A stretch of DNA of 64,000 nt from Acetatifactor sp. (lineage in GTDB: Bacteria; Bacillota; Clostridia; Lachnospirales; Lachnospiraceae). Of the stretch, positions 17,180 through 25,453 are shown piece after piece; the first letter of the stretch is position 1, and every line of letters begins with the position of its first letter. Position numbers and translations under genes: made by a program. Under the pieces are notes generated by a model that was given only the letters and a program-made list of their open reading frames with translations, was not told the origin of the DNA and made no database searches. The DNA is taken from NCBI GenBank assembly GCA_024693365.1, contig JAILLF010000030.1, positions 109,276 to 173,275 of the forward strand. Direction: 5' to 3'.

Positions 17180-17250
17180 GATAACTTAGGAAAACTATGT
17201 TATGAATGCCATGCGTCCGGGAGCCTTTCAAAAAGGCTCCTTTTTTATTA
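17129..17250 (+). terminator. Attenuator of the organosulfur operon
   Basis: Terminator: GGAGCCTTT (17220-17228), 3-base loop, AAAGGCTCC (17232-17240), then TTTTTTATT. Leader bases TCCCGG (17129-17134) are complementary to CCGGGA (17217-17222), which includes the terminator's 5' arm, so antiterminator and terminator exclude each other. TCCCGG can also pair with CTGGGG (17147-17152), a third competing helix. Confidence 0.8.
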
Positions 17251-17286
17251 GCGAGGAAAGGAAACAAGCGAAAGGAAGTGAAGTAA

Positions 17287-18441
17287 ATGGCAGAAAGAGT
17301 AAGCGTAAACAAGGATCGGATCCTGGCGGAATTCTTCAAACTGACCTCCTTTGACGCACCTTCTTATCAGGAAGAAGGAATTGCAAAGTATCTGAAGGAG
17401 AAGCTTAAGAGCCTGGGGCTTAGCGTGGAGGAAGATGACACAAAAAGCAAGCTTCTGGAAGAAGATGCTTCCAGAACAAAGACGGCGTCAAATCTCTATG
17501 CATACTTAAAAGGAACCGGTGATCCGATCCTTTTCTCCTCCCATATGGATACGGTTAATCCAGGGATTGGAAAGAAAGCGATTCTTCATGATGACGGAAG
17601 GATCACTTCCGCAGGAAATACGGTGCTTGGCGCAGATGACGTTTCCGGGCTGGTCTCCATCATAGAAGCCCTGACGGTCATTCAGGAAAAGAAGATTCCA
17701 CATCCCGACCTGGAAATCCTTTTTACGGTGGCGGAGGAACCCTACTGTAGCGGCAGCAGGTTCATAGATTACAAGAAAATCAAGGCAAAGGAAGGCTACG
17801 TACTGGATTTGACTGGGCCCGTGGGAACGGCGGCAACGGCAGCACCTTCCATCCTCTCCCTTAAGATCGGCGTGAAGGGCAGGGCGGCACACGCGGGATT
17901 TAATCCGGAGAAGGGAATCAATGCGCTGAGCATTGCAGCGGATGCCTTGGCAAACGTCAGGACCGGGCGGGTGTATGAAAACCTCACGGTAAACTTTGGA
18001 ACGATCAGCGGAGGGAGCGGAAGAAACATAGTTCCCGAAGCGATTTGGATCGAAGGAGAAATTCGATGTCTGGAACATGAGAAAGCACTCTGCGAGGCGG
18101 ACCTGATCAGAGAAATCTTTGAGAAGGCAGCAAAAAAATACGGAGGAGCGATCGAGTTCGGATTGACCGAGCACATTCGGTCCTATGGCATTTCAAAAAG
18201 AAAGAACGTCGTGAAGCGTTTCCTTTCGGCAGCGAAGGAGGTGACGACGCTGGAGCACCCGGAAACAATTACAACATACGGAGGAAGTGATGCCAACAGG
18301 CTGAATGAACATAACGTTGACACCATTGTAATTGCAAATGCGATGGAAAACAGTCATGGAACGGATGAGTACACGACGGCAGCGGAGCTTACGAGATCCG
18401 CGGAGCTGACGTTAAGGCTTATGACAAGTCAGCATTCATGA
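17287..18441 (+). CDS. M20-family metallopeptidase/deacylase (peptidase T-like)
   Basis: 384 residues with the di-zinc motifs of the M20 family: SSHMDT, GADDVSGL, the general-base pair in AEEPYCSG, Asp in VLDLTGP, and the last His in SHGTDEYTT. A dimerisation (lid) domain lies in the middle (KGRAAHAGFNPEKG). Relatives include tripeptidase T and N-acyl amino acid deacylases. As first gene of a cysteine-attenuated operon it may release cysteine or an S-substituted cysteine from a peptide or N-acyl form; the true substrate is unknown. Confidence 0.9.
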   Translation: MAERVSVNKDRILAEFFKLTSFDAPSYQEEGIAKYLKEKLKSLGLSVEEDDTKSKLLEEDASRTKTASNLYAYLKGTGDPILFSSHMDTVNPGIGKKAILHDDGRITSAGNTVLGADDVSGLVSIIEALTVIQEKKIPHPDLEILFTVAEEPYCSGSRFIDYKKIKAKEGYVLDLTGPVGTAATAAPSILSLKIGVKGRAAHAGFNPEKGINALSIAADALANVRTGRVYENLTVNFGTISGGSGRNIVPEAIWIEGEIRCLEHEKALCEADLIREIFEKAAKKYGGAIEFGLTEHIRSYGISKRKNVVKRFLSAAKEVTTLEHPETITTYGGSDANRLNEHNVDTIVIANAMENSHGTDEYTTAAELTRSAELTLRLMTSQHS

Positions 18442-18507
18442 CTTGGACGAGAAATCAAAATAGAAAGGAATGCCTGAAAAAGGCAAAGAATTAGGAGGAG
18501 TAAGATT

Positions 18508-19758
18508 ATGAGAAAGTTTGGAAAAAGATTCAATTTGGTATTGGCCGGCGCACTGCTGGCAGTTTCGACGCTTGGTGCCTGCGGCGTGCAGGGCAGCATT
18601 GCTGACCAGAATAGTTCATCACAGGCATCAGGTAATGCACAGGTTTCACAGACAGGCAACACGAACGAGGCAAATGCAAACAATAACGCGCAGGAGCCGC
18701 AGACGGCCGAGAAAAAGGAATTGGTTCCGCTCAGCGTATCCTATCCCGCAGGTAACATTCGCGTGACCGTAAATATTCTGGCACTGCAAAAGGGGTATTT
18801 TGCGGCAGAGGGCGTGACGGTGAATCCCGTCGCCATCGGCGGAAATGACGCACTGACCGCCATCAATGAAGATAACGGTGCATTGGACGTTCTGACGGCC
18901 GGGTTTGTGCCTGACGTGCAGGCCATCGGTGCCGGCTATGACCTGACGTTTGTGGCAGGTACTGCAGTAGAAGGCGGTGCAGTCATCGCGAAGAAGGGCA
19001 ACGCAGACAAGTTCAAGGGAACCGACAAAAAGCTCAATTTTGAGGCCGTAACGAACGCAAAGATCGGATTCCAAAGAAATGAAGCATCCTGGGTTGTAAC
19101 CAGACAGTATCTTCTTGACAATGGCGTAAGCGCGGACACTATCAAAAATATAGAAAATGAGGATGCGGGTAACGTTTCCTATTATGCAGATCCCACGGCT
19201 ACCGCTCAGGCAGTACAGAAGGGTGAGATCGAGCTTGGATTCCTGCCCATGGAATTCGCACTGCTCTATGCAGATGCTTATGATCTGGAGATCGTAGTGG
19301 CAGCCGGTGATCTTTCTCCTGATTACGTATGCTGCCGTGAAGTAACCTCCAACAAGCGCTTTAACGAGAAATATGATTCCTTTGTGGCATATGAGACTGC
19401 CAGAATTAAGGCATTTGAGTATTACAAGCAGGGTGAAACCGATGCGGCAGTAAAGGCTGACGTGGTGAAGACCGTTGCCGAATACTCCGGCAAGGAGCCC
19501 GATTACGTTGAGACTTATCTGTACGGCGGCGTTACAAAGTTTGCAGTAGATCCTAACACCAAGGGCATTCAAAAGTATGTGGAAGCAGCTTACAACTCCG
19601 GCGTATTTACCGGGAATGCCGTAGACTTTGGCAACTATGACATTACGCAGAACGTAAATACTTCCGCATATAAGCAGGCACTGGACCAGTTGATCGCTGC
19701 AAATCCCGACAATGCATTTTATAAGAACCTGGCAGATCAGTTCCAGGGTGCAAACTAA
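18508..19758 (+). CDS. SsuA/NMT1-like ABC substrate-binding lipoprotein
   Basis: 416 residues. Signal peptide with lipobox TLGAC at about residue 25, then a low-complexity Ser/Gln/Asn linker of ~50 residues, then a NitT/TauT-type binding domain (ILALQKGYFAAEGVTVNPV, GNDALTAINEDNGALDVLTAG). Family ligands are sulfonates, taurine, thiamine precursors and nitrate. Its ATPase and permease are encoded four and five genes downstats at 21795 and 22625, split from it by two PLP enzymes. AGGAGGA precedes ATG 18508. Confidence 0.9.
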   Translation: MRKFGKRFNLVLAGALLAVSTLGACGVQGSIADQNSSSQASGNAQVSQTGNTNEANANNNAQEPQTAEKKELVPLSVSYPAGNIRVTVNILALQKGYFAAEGVTVNPVAIGGNDALTAINEDNGALDVLTAGFVPDVQAIGAGYDLTFVAGTAVEGGAVIAKKGNADKFKGTDKKLNFEAVTNAKIGFQRNEASWVVTRQYLLDNGVSADTIKNIENEDAGNVSYYADPTATAQAVQKGEIELGFLPMEFALLYADAYDLEIVVAAGDLSPDYVCCREVTSNKRFNEKYDSFVAYETARIKAFEYYKQGETDAAVKADVVKTVAEYSGKEPDYVETYLYGGVTKFAVDPNTKGIQKYVEAAYNSGVFTGNAVDFGNYDITQNVNTSAYKQALDQLIAANPDNAFYKNLADQFQGAN

Positions 19759-19835
19759 CAAAACGCGAAGACGTCCTGGAACGTGAAACGCCGGAGAAAT
19801 CAGGATTTAGATGAATGGTAACGCGAGGTGAGAGC

Positions 19836-20771
19836 ATGGGAAGAATTTATGAGAGCGTGACCGAGCTGGTGGGAAATACGCCGCTTGTCCACTTAAAACA
19901 AATTGAAAAAGAGACGAGGATTCCCGTGAAGCTATACGCGAAGGTGGAAAGCTTTAACCCGGCAGGCAGCGTGAAGGACAGGGCAGCACTTCACTTGATC
20001 GAAGCGGCGGAGCAGGAAGGAAAGTTAAAGCCCGGCGGGACCATTGTGGAGGGAACGAGCGGAAATACGGGAATCGGACTAGCGATGGTAGCTGCCGCAA
20101 AGGATTATCAAGCAATCATCTGCATGGCGGAGGACACAAGCAAAGAAAAAATAAAACTGTTAAAGGCTTACGGAGCGCGGGTTGAGCTCACGCCGAAGAC
20201 GCAGGGCTTTGGAGGAGGCGGCGGTAAGGCCAGGGAACTGGTTGAAACCATCCCCGGAGCCTTCCGTCCGGCGCAGGGCGAGAATCCGCATCATCCCGAG
20301 ACGCATTACCTGACGACGGGGCCGGAGATCTGGGAAGCCATGAGAGGGAAGGTTGACGTTTTTGTGGCGGCGGTCGGGACCAGCGGAACCTCCGGCGGCA
20401 TAGGCAGATTCCTTCGGGAAAAGAACCCGGACGTTTTGATCTATGGCGTGGAACCCCAAAGATGTCCCGTATTAAATGGCGGGGAGCCGGGACCGCATAA
20501 GATTCAGGGGATTGGCGGCGGTGCCGTATGTCCCATTACGGATCTGAGTTTATACAATGAAATCCTGCTGTGTAGCGATGAGGATGCCTATGCTTATGCA
20601 AGGCTTTGCCCGAAGAAGGAGGGACTGCTGATCGGCATTAGTGCAGGAGCGGCCCTGTGGGCAGCAGTTGAGGTTTCCAAGAGACCGAAAAATGAAGGAA
20701 AGAACGTTGTGGTGCTCTTCCCTGACGGGGGCAACAAATATCTTTCCAGTGACCTATATGACGAGGCCTGA
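19836..20771 (+). CDS. Cysteine synthase-family PLP enzyme, divergent paralog A
   Basis: 311 residues of fold-type II PLP family. PLP lysine in [12 protein letters not shown]; substrate loop [12 protein letters not shown] (CysK normally EPTSGNTG); the phosphate-binding loop is AVGTSGTSGGIGRF where CysK has VGTGGTLTG; and GFGGGGGKAREL replaces the usual sequence after the AYGA segment. These changes suggest an acceptor other than plain O-acetylserine/sulfide, or a lyase role. ATG 19836 follows GAGGTGAG; the upstream 19815 start is less likely. The next gene is a second paralog, 29 bases on. Confidence 0.88.
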   Translation: MGRIYESVTELVGNTPLVHLKQIEKETRIPVKLYAKVESFNPAGSVKDRAALHLIEAAEQEGKLKPGGTIVEGTSGNTGIGLAMVAAAKDYQAIICMAEDTSKEKIKLLKAYGARVELTPKTQGFGGGGGKARELVETIPGAFRPAQGENPHHPETHYLTTGPEIWEAMRGKVDVFVAAVGTSGTSGGIGRFLREKNPDVLIYGVEPQRCPVLNGGEPGPHKIQGIGGGAVCPITDLSLYNEILLCSDEDAYAYARLCPKKEGLLIGISAGAALWAAVEVSKRPKNEGKNVVVLFPDGGNKYLSSDLYDEA

Positions 20772-20800
20772 CCTTCAGGCCTTGCGGAACGGAGGCAGAC

Positions 20801-21727
20801 GTGAAAAGAGTGGAAGACGTGACGGAGCTGATTGGAAACACTCCGCTGCTCAGACTTGGCAAATATCGCGAACAAAAGAAACTTTACGCTGACATTCTGG
20901 CAAAGCTGGAATGGTACAGTCTGGCTGGCAGCGTGAAGGACAGGGTGGCACTTTACATGATCCGCGACGCAGAGGCGAAGGGGCTTCTCAAAAAGGATTC
21001 CGTCATCATTGAGCCGACCAGCGGTAATACGGGAATCGGACTTGCGGCAGTTGCGGCGGCCAAGGGATATCGGGTGATCATTGTGATGCCGGATACCATG
21101 AGCGTGGAGCGGCAAAACGTTCTAAAGGCATATGGCGCGGAGATCGTTCTCACGGAAGGAAAGGGAGGAATGAAGGCGGCCATTGCGAAGGCGAAGGAGC
21201 TGGCAGAGACCATACCGCATGCATTCATTCCGGGGCAGTTTACAAATGCGGCGAATCCGAAGGCACATTATGAGACAACGGGTCCGGAGATCTGGCGTGA
21301 CAGCAACAAGCACGTGGACGTCTTTGTAGCAGGCGTGGGAACGGGCGGGACGCTCTCAGGTGCCGGTAAGTATTTGAAGGAAGTGAACCCTGATCTCAAG
21401 GTGATCGCGGTGGAACCCAAGGATTCTCCAATGCTTTCGGAGGGACGTGCGGGCGGACACAAGCTTCAGGGACTGGGTGCAGGATTTATCCCGTTGGTGC
21501 TGGATACGGAGGTCTATGACGACGTCATTGCCGTCACCACGGAGCAGGCATTGCAGGCGGCAAACGATCTTGCAAGAATTGAGGGCGTGCTTGCGGGAAT
21601 CTCCTCCGGCGCGGCACTGTATGCCGCGGAGCAGCTGGCAAAAAAGCCGGAGAATCAGGGAAAGGTCATTACGGTACTTCTTCCTGACAGCGGAGAGCGG
21701 TATCTCTCCACGGAAATCTATGAATGA
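20801..21727 (+). CDS. Cysteine synthase-family PLP enzyme, paralog B
   Basis: 308 residues, closer to canonical Cys[28 protein letters not shown] and GGHKLQGLGAGFIP are all intact. It has LAGSVKDR after WYS instead of NPAGSVKDR around the PLP lysine. Starts at GTG 20801 with GGAGG nine bases upstream. Expected reaction: O-acetylserine plus sulfide gives cysteine, or replacement/elimination on a related amino acid. It is one of three CysK-type enzymes within 10 kb. Confidence 0.9.
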   Translation: MKRVEDVTELIGNTPLLRLGKYREQKKLYADILAKLEWYSLAGSVKDRVALYMIRDAEAKGLLKKDSVIIEPTSGNTGIGLAAVAAAKGYRVIIVMPDTMSVERQNVLKAYGAEIVLTEGKGGMKAAIAKAKELAETIPHAFIPGQFTNAANPKAHYETTGPEIWRDSNKHVDVFVAGVGTGGTLSGAGKYLKEVNPDLKVIAVEPKDSPMLSEGRAGGHKLQGLGAGFIPLVLDTEVYDDVIAVTTEQALQAANDLARIEGVLAGISSGAALYAAEQLAKKPENQGKVITVLLPDSGERYLSTEIYE

Positions 21728-21794
21728 TGACCGGAATTTTGAAAATGAAATGATGGTAAAGCAAGAAAAGCAATAAAGACGGGAAGTGATGAAG

Positions 21795-22628
21795 ATGAGT
21801 GAAGCAAAGGAAGCAAAGACGCAGGGCGAAAACCGAAAAGTGAAGATTCAGATCAAGGACGTGTCCTTTGATTACGTGGATCAAAAGACCAGATTTGGCG
21901 CATTAAAGGACGTAAGTCTCGACATTCGCGAGGGAGAGTTTATATGCATCCTCGGCGCATCCGGCTGCGGAAAATCAACGCTTTTGAGTCTTTTGAGCGG
22001 ATTGAACAAACCAAAGAGCGGAGAGCTTCTCATGGACGGAAAGCCCATCAAGGGTCCCGGAATTGACCGTGCGGTGGTGTTTCAGCAGTATTCGCTGTTT
22101 CCGTGGCTTACGGTGAAAGGGAACGTGCTCTTTGGCATTAAGCAAAGCGGCAGGAAGCTTGGACGCAAGGAGCGGTCGGAGCTTGCGGATTCCTACGTCG
22201 AGAGCGTGGGACTTGCAAGTGCAAAAGACCGTTATCCGAGCCAACTCTCGGGCGGCATGAAGCAGAGGGTGGCCGTGGCAAGGGCGCTGGCGCTGGAATC
22301 TGAGGTGCTTCTCTTGGACGAGCCCTTTGGAGCCATTGACCCGAAGCTTCGCTTAGAGCTTCAGGAACTGGTATCTAAGCTCTGTGCAAACTATCACAAG
22401 ACGGTGATTTTTATCACGCATGACATTGACGAGGCAATCCTTCTGGCGGACAGGATCGTCGTGATGGAGCCGGGCAGCATCCGGAGCATTCACAAGGTGA
22501 GACTTCCTCATCCCAGGGTGCGGGAGGAGCTTTCCGGAACGGAGGAATATGAGAGACTGCACAGACAACTGATCTCGGCATTCTATGATCAGGTAGAGGA
22601 TAAGATTGATGCGGGGGTGACGCTATGA
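21795..22628 (+). CDS. SsuB/TauB-like ABC transporter ATPase
   Basis: 277 residues. Walker A GASGCGKST, Q-loop VFQQYSLFPWLTV, signature LSGGMKQRVAVARA, Walker B VLLLDEPFGAID, switch ITHDIDEAI: the pattern of nitrate/sulfonate/taurine importers. Pairs with the permease that follows with an ATGA overlap. ATG 21795 is preferred on spacing from GGGAAG; GTG 21786 or ATG 21789 are possible. Confidence 0.92.
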   Translation: MSEAKEAKTQGENRKVKIQIKDVSFDYVDQKTRFGALKDVSLDIREGEFICILGASGCGKSTLLSLLSGLNKPKSGELLMDGKPIKGPGIDRAVVFQQYSLFPWLTVKGNVLFGIKQSGRKLGRKERSELADSYVESVGLASAKDRYPSQLSGGMKQRVAVARALALESEVLLLDEPFGAIDPKLRLELQELVSKLCANYHKTVIFITHDIDEAILLADRIVVMEPGSIRSIHKVRLPHPRVREELSGTEEYERLHRQLISAFYDQVEDKIDAGVTL

Positions 22629-23563
22629 AAAGCTTTTTTCGACTGGAAAGGGGAATGTATTTGGAATTATTCCTAGCCACCGCGTTGATGATCGTCGACG
22701 TCATCCTGACCTTGACCTTCCCTTATTTTACGACGCACAAGGCTTATTACGACAGTGGCGCTTACATTGTGGTATTGCTTGTTTCCTATTTGATTTACGT
22801 GAGTTACCTGTTTTGGGCAAAGAAAAAGAGTACAAATGACGTTGCGGTAGTACTGTATGGATTCTTTCTGCTTTGGGAGGTGGCTTACAAGCTGGGATGG
22901 ATTCACAATGACCTGTTGCTTCCCTCACCGGAAGGACTGTTCCACGTCTTTGTGGAAAAGGCTCCAGAGATTTCAAAGGACGTCTGGGGATCGATACAGC
23001 TACTGTTCTGGGGATTTTTGCTGGCAGCAACGCTGGGAACTCTTTTAGGCCTGCTGGCAGGTTGGATTCCAAGAGTCAGGGAAGTCCTTCTTCCAATCTC
23101 CAACGTGATTACGCTGATTCCGCCGCTGATGTTTTCGGCATATCTCATCATGATCCTTTCGACCTTCCGTCAGGCTGCCATCGCGGTAATCTTCTTTGCG
23201 GTATTCTGGCCAACGTTTCAGGGAACGGTTATCAGGGTCGGGCAGATAGACAGACAGATCATAGAAGCGGCAAGAACCATGGGCGTTGGAACCATTGGAA
23301 TGCTTTGGAAAGTGATATTTCCTTATTGCCTTCCGGGAATTATCGGGAGTATTTCAAAGAGTTTGCGCGGAGCATTTATGTGCCTTTCAGGTGCAGAGAT
23401 GCTGGGCATCAATTTGGGAATTGGATATTTTACGGAAAAGTATAAAAGCTTTGCAGATTATCGCTGCGTGCTCGCGGGAATCGTGACTGTCGGCGTGATC
23501 ACCACCGTGATCGACCTCGCCGTAAATAAGGCGCAGAGGGCGATCATCAAGTGGGAGAAATGA
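22625..23563 (+). CDS. SsuC/TauC-like ABC transporter permease
   Basis: 312 residues with extra N-terminal helices before the core permease domain; the EAA loop is IIEAARTMGVGTIGMLWKVI. LLPSPEGLFHVFVEK is typical of SsuC/TauC-type permeases. Completes the importer with the binding protein at 18508. No sulfonate mono-oxygenase is present, so if the ligand is an organosulfur compound its sulfur must be released without oxygen, presumably by the PLP enzymes of the operon. Confidence 0.9.
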   Translation: MKSFFRLERGMYLELFLATALMIVDVILTLTFPYFTTHKAYYDSGAYIVVLLVSYLIYVSYLFWAKKKSTNDVAVVLYGFFLLWEVAYKLGWIHNDLLLPSPEGLFHVFVEKAPEISKDVWGSIQLLFWGFLLAATLGTLLGLLAGWIPRVREVLLPISNVITLIPPLMFSAYLIMILSTFRQAAIAVIFFAVFWPTFQGTVIRVGQIDRQIIEAARTMGVGTIGMLWKVIFPYCLPGIIGSISKSLRGAFMCLSGAEMLGINLGIGYFTEKYKSFADYRCVLAGIVTVGVITTVIDLAVNKAQRAIIKWEK

Positions 23564-23623
23564 TTTATCCTCGAAATGAAGCAACAAATATCGCGAAGTG
23601 ATTTTATTAGAAGGAGAAATGAG

Positions 23624-25405
23624 ATGGAAGTTTACAGAGTGACGGGAGATTCTCCTATTTGGCAGTTACATGCATATAATTATGTCAGGACGGACGCGTT
23701 TTGCGTGGGACAGGGGATTCCGGTAGAACTGGAATTTAATGGTGACAAGGGGACGGATGACTTTCAGGGAATCCTTGTGGTGGAAGATCACAAGCCGGTC
23801 TGCGGACTTAGGATTGCATATCCCCAAAAGGACGTGGCAAAGATTGAGCGTGTCTGTACGGTCCGCGAAAAGCAAAAGGGCGGTTATGGCAGAGTCATGA
23901 TAGAGGCGGCGGAACAGTGGATCGCCGAGAAGGGAATCTCCCATATCGTGATTTCCAGTCAGGACAGGGCGCAGGGCTTTTATGAAAAGTGCGGTTACGC
24001 GTTAAACCCTGACGTCTCTGCGCATGCCTATGACGTACCGAGAAAGAAGGAAGAAGATAAGCCTGTAAGACCCGTGGGATTTCATCCCAATTTCACCTGC
24101 GTGCTTGTGGAAAAATATCTGGATGACGCGGCGCTGAAGGCAGGCGCGGAACGAGTGCGGGAACTGGTTGCGAATGCAGGTGCGAAAGCGGATTTGGCGA
24201 GCGGGAATGAAGCGCAGGCAGAGAACGCAAGTGTTCTGGAAGGTGAGAACGGGGGCTTTGGATTTGCAACGAAATGTGTATACGGAAATAAGGAGCGTCC
24301 CGTGGCGGACGTCACCGGAGCCATCAGCTTCCCAATCTATCAGTCGGCAACCTTTGAGCATCCTGAGGTTGGTAAGAGTACCGGCTTTGATTACGGCAGA
24401 CTGCAGAATCCGACCAGGGCACAGGTGGAAAAAGTCGTGGCAGCCTTGGAGGGCGGAATTGACGCATTGGCGTTTAGTACCGGCATGGCAGCCATCACGG
24501 CATTGATGGAGATTTTTAAACCCGGGGATCATATTATTGCAGATGCGGATCTCTACGGCGGCAGCATTCGACTGTTCCGAAACGTTTGCGTCAAGAACGG
24601 CATCACCTTTTCACACGTCAATTGCAGCCAGGAAAATCTGGAAGCCTTTGTAAAGGAGAATACGAAAGCCATCTTTATCGAAACGCCGACCAATCCCATG
24701 ATGAACGTCACGGACGTCCGAAAGGCGGCGGAGATCGCAAGGCGTCACGGCTTGCTGCTGATCGTGGACAATACCTTCCTGTCGCCCTATTTCCAGAAGC
24801 CGTTGGAGCTTGGGGCTGACGTCGTGATCCACAGCGGCACGAAATTCCTTGGCGGACATAACGATACCCTGGCAGGATTTATTGTCACGAAATCGCAGGA
24901 AATCTCAGATCGAATGAGATTTCTTATCAAGACGGTGGGATCTGGGCTGGCACCGTTTGACAGCTGGCTCATCCTTCGCGGGATCAAGACGCTTCCCCTG
25001 CGGATGGAAAAGGCGCAGGCAAATGCGAAGGCCATTGCAAATTGGCTGTTGCAAAGACCAGAGGTAAAGAAGGTATATTATCCCGGAATCCCCGGGACGC
25101 AGGCATATGAAATCTGCAAGGCGCAGGCAAGCGGGTTTGGTTCCATGTTGACCTTTGAATTGGAGAGCAAGGAGCTGGCGCTTCACGTATTGAAGAATAC
25201 AAAGCTGATTCCTTTTGCGGAGAGTCTTGGCGGCGTGGAAACGCTGCTTACCTATCCGACGACGCAGACGCATGCGGACGTGCCGGAGGAGGTAAGACTT
25301 GCCAACGGAATCACGGAGCGCGTGCTGCGGCTTTCTGCAGGCATAGAAGATGAAAAGGACCTGATCACTGATCTCGAGCAGGCATTTGCAAGCTTTGTGA
25401 AATGA
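23624..25405 (+). CDS. Fusion: GNAT acetyltransferase + cystathionine gamma-synthase/lyase-type enzyme
   Basis: 593 residues in two domains. Residues 1-~165 are a GNAT fold (VCTVREKQKGGYGRVMIEAA acetyl-CoA loop, QGFYEKCGY). A ~50-residue Ala/Glu-rich linker follows. Residues ~220-593 form a Cys/Met-metabolism PLP enzyme with YGRLQNPTR, AFSTGMAAI, VDNTF and the PLP lysine in HSGTKFLGGHND. The lyase half could cleave cystathionine or another S-substituted cysteine; the GNAT half might acetylate the amino acid substrate or O-acetylate its precursor. ATG 23624 follows AAGGAG; the longer frame from 23576 is rejected. The frame shows no break, so the fusion is real in this sequence. Confidence 0.9.
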   Translation: MEVYRVTGDSPIWQLHAYNYVRTDAFCVGQGIPVELEFNGDKGTDDFQGILVVEDHKPVCGLRIAYPQKDVAKIERVCTVREKQKGGYGRVMIEAAEQWIAEKGISHIVISSQDRAQGFYEKCGYALNPDVSAHAYDVPRKKEEDKPVRPVGFHPNFTCVLVEKYLDDAALKAGAERVRELVANAGAKADLASGNEAQAENASVLEGENGGFGFATKCVYGNKERPVADVTGAISFPIYQSATFEHPEVGKSTGFDYGRLQNPTRAQVEKVVAALEGGIDALAFSTGMAAITALMEIFKPGDHIIADADLYGGSIRLFRNVCVKNGITFSHVNCSQENLEAFVKENTKAIFIETPTNPMMNVTDVRKAAEIARRHGLLLIVDNTFLSPYFQKPLELGADVVIHSGTKFLGGHNDTLAGFIVTKSQEISDRMRFLIKTVGSGLAPFDSWLILRGIKTLPLRMEKAQANAKAIANWLLQRPEVKKVYYPGIPGTQAYEICKAQASGFGSMLTFELESKELALHVLKNTKLIPFAESLGGVETLLTYPTTQTHADVPEEVRLANGITERVLRLSAGIEDEKDLITDLEQAFASFVK

Positions 25406-25453
25406 CGTAAAAGACGGAAAACCGCGAGGATGATTTGAAAGAAGGTGGACGGG

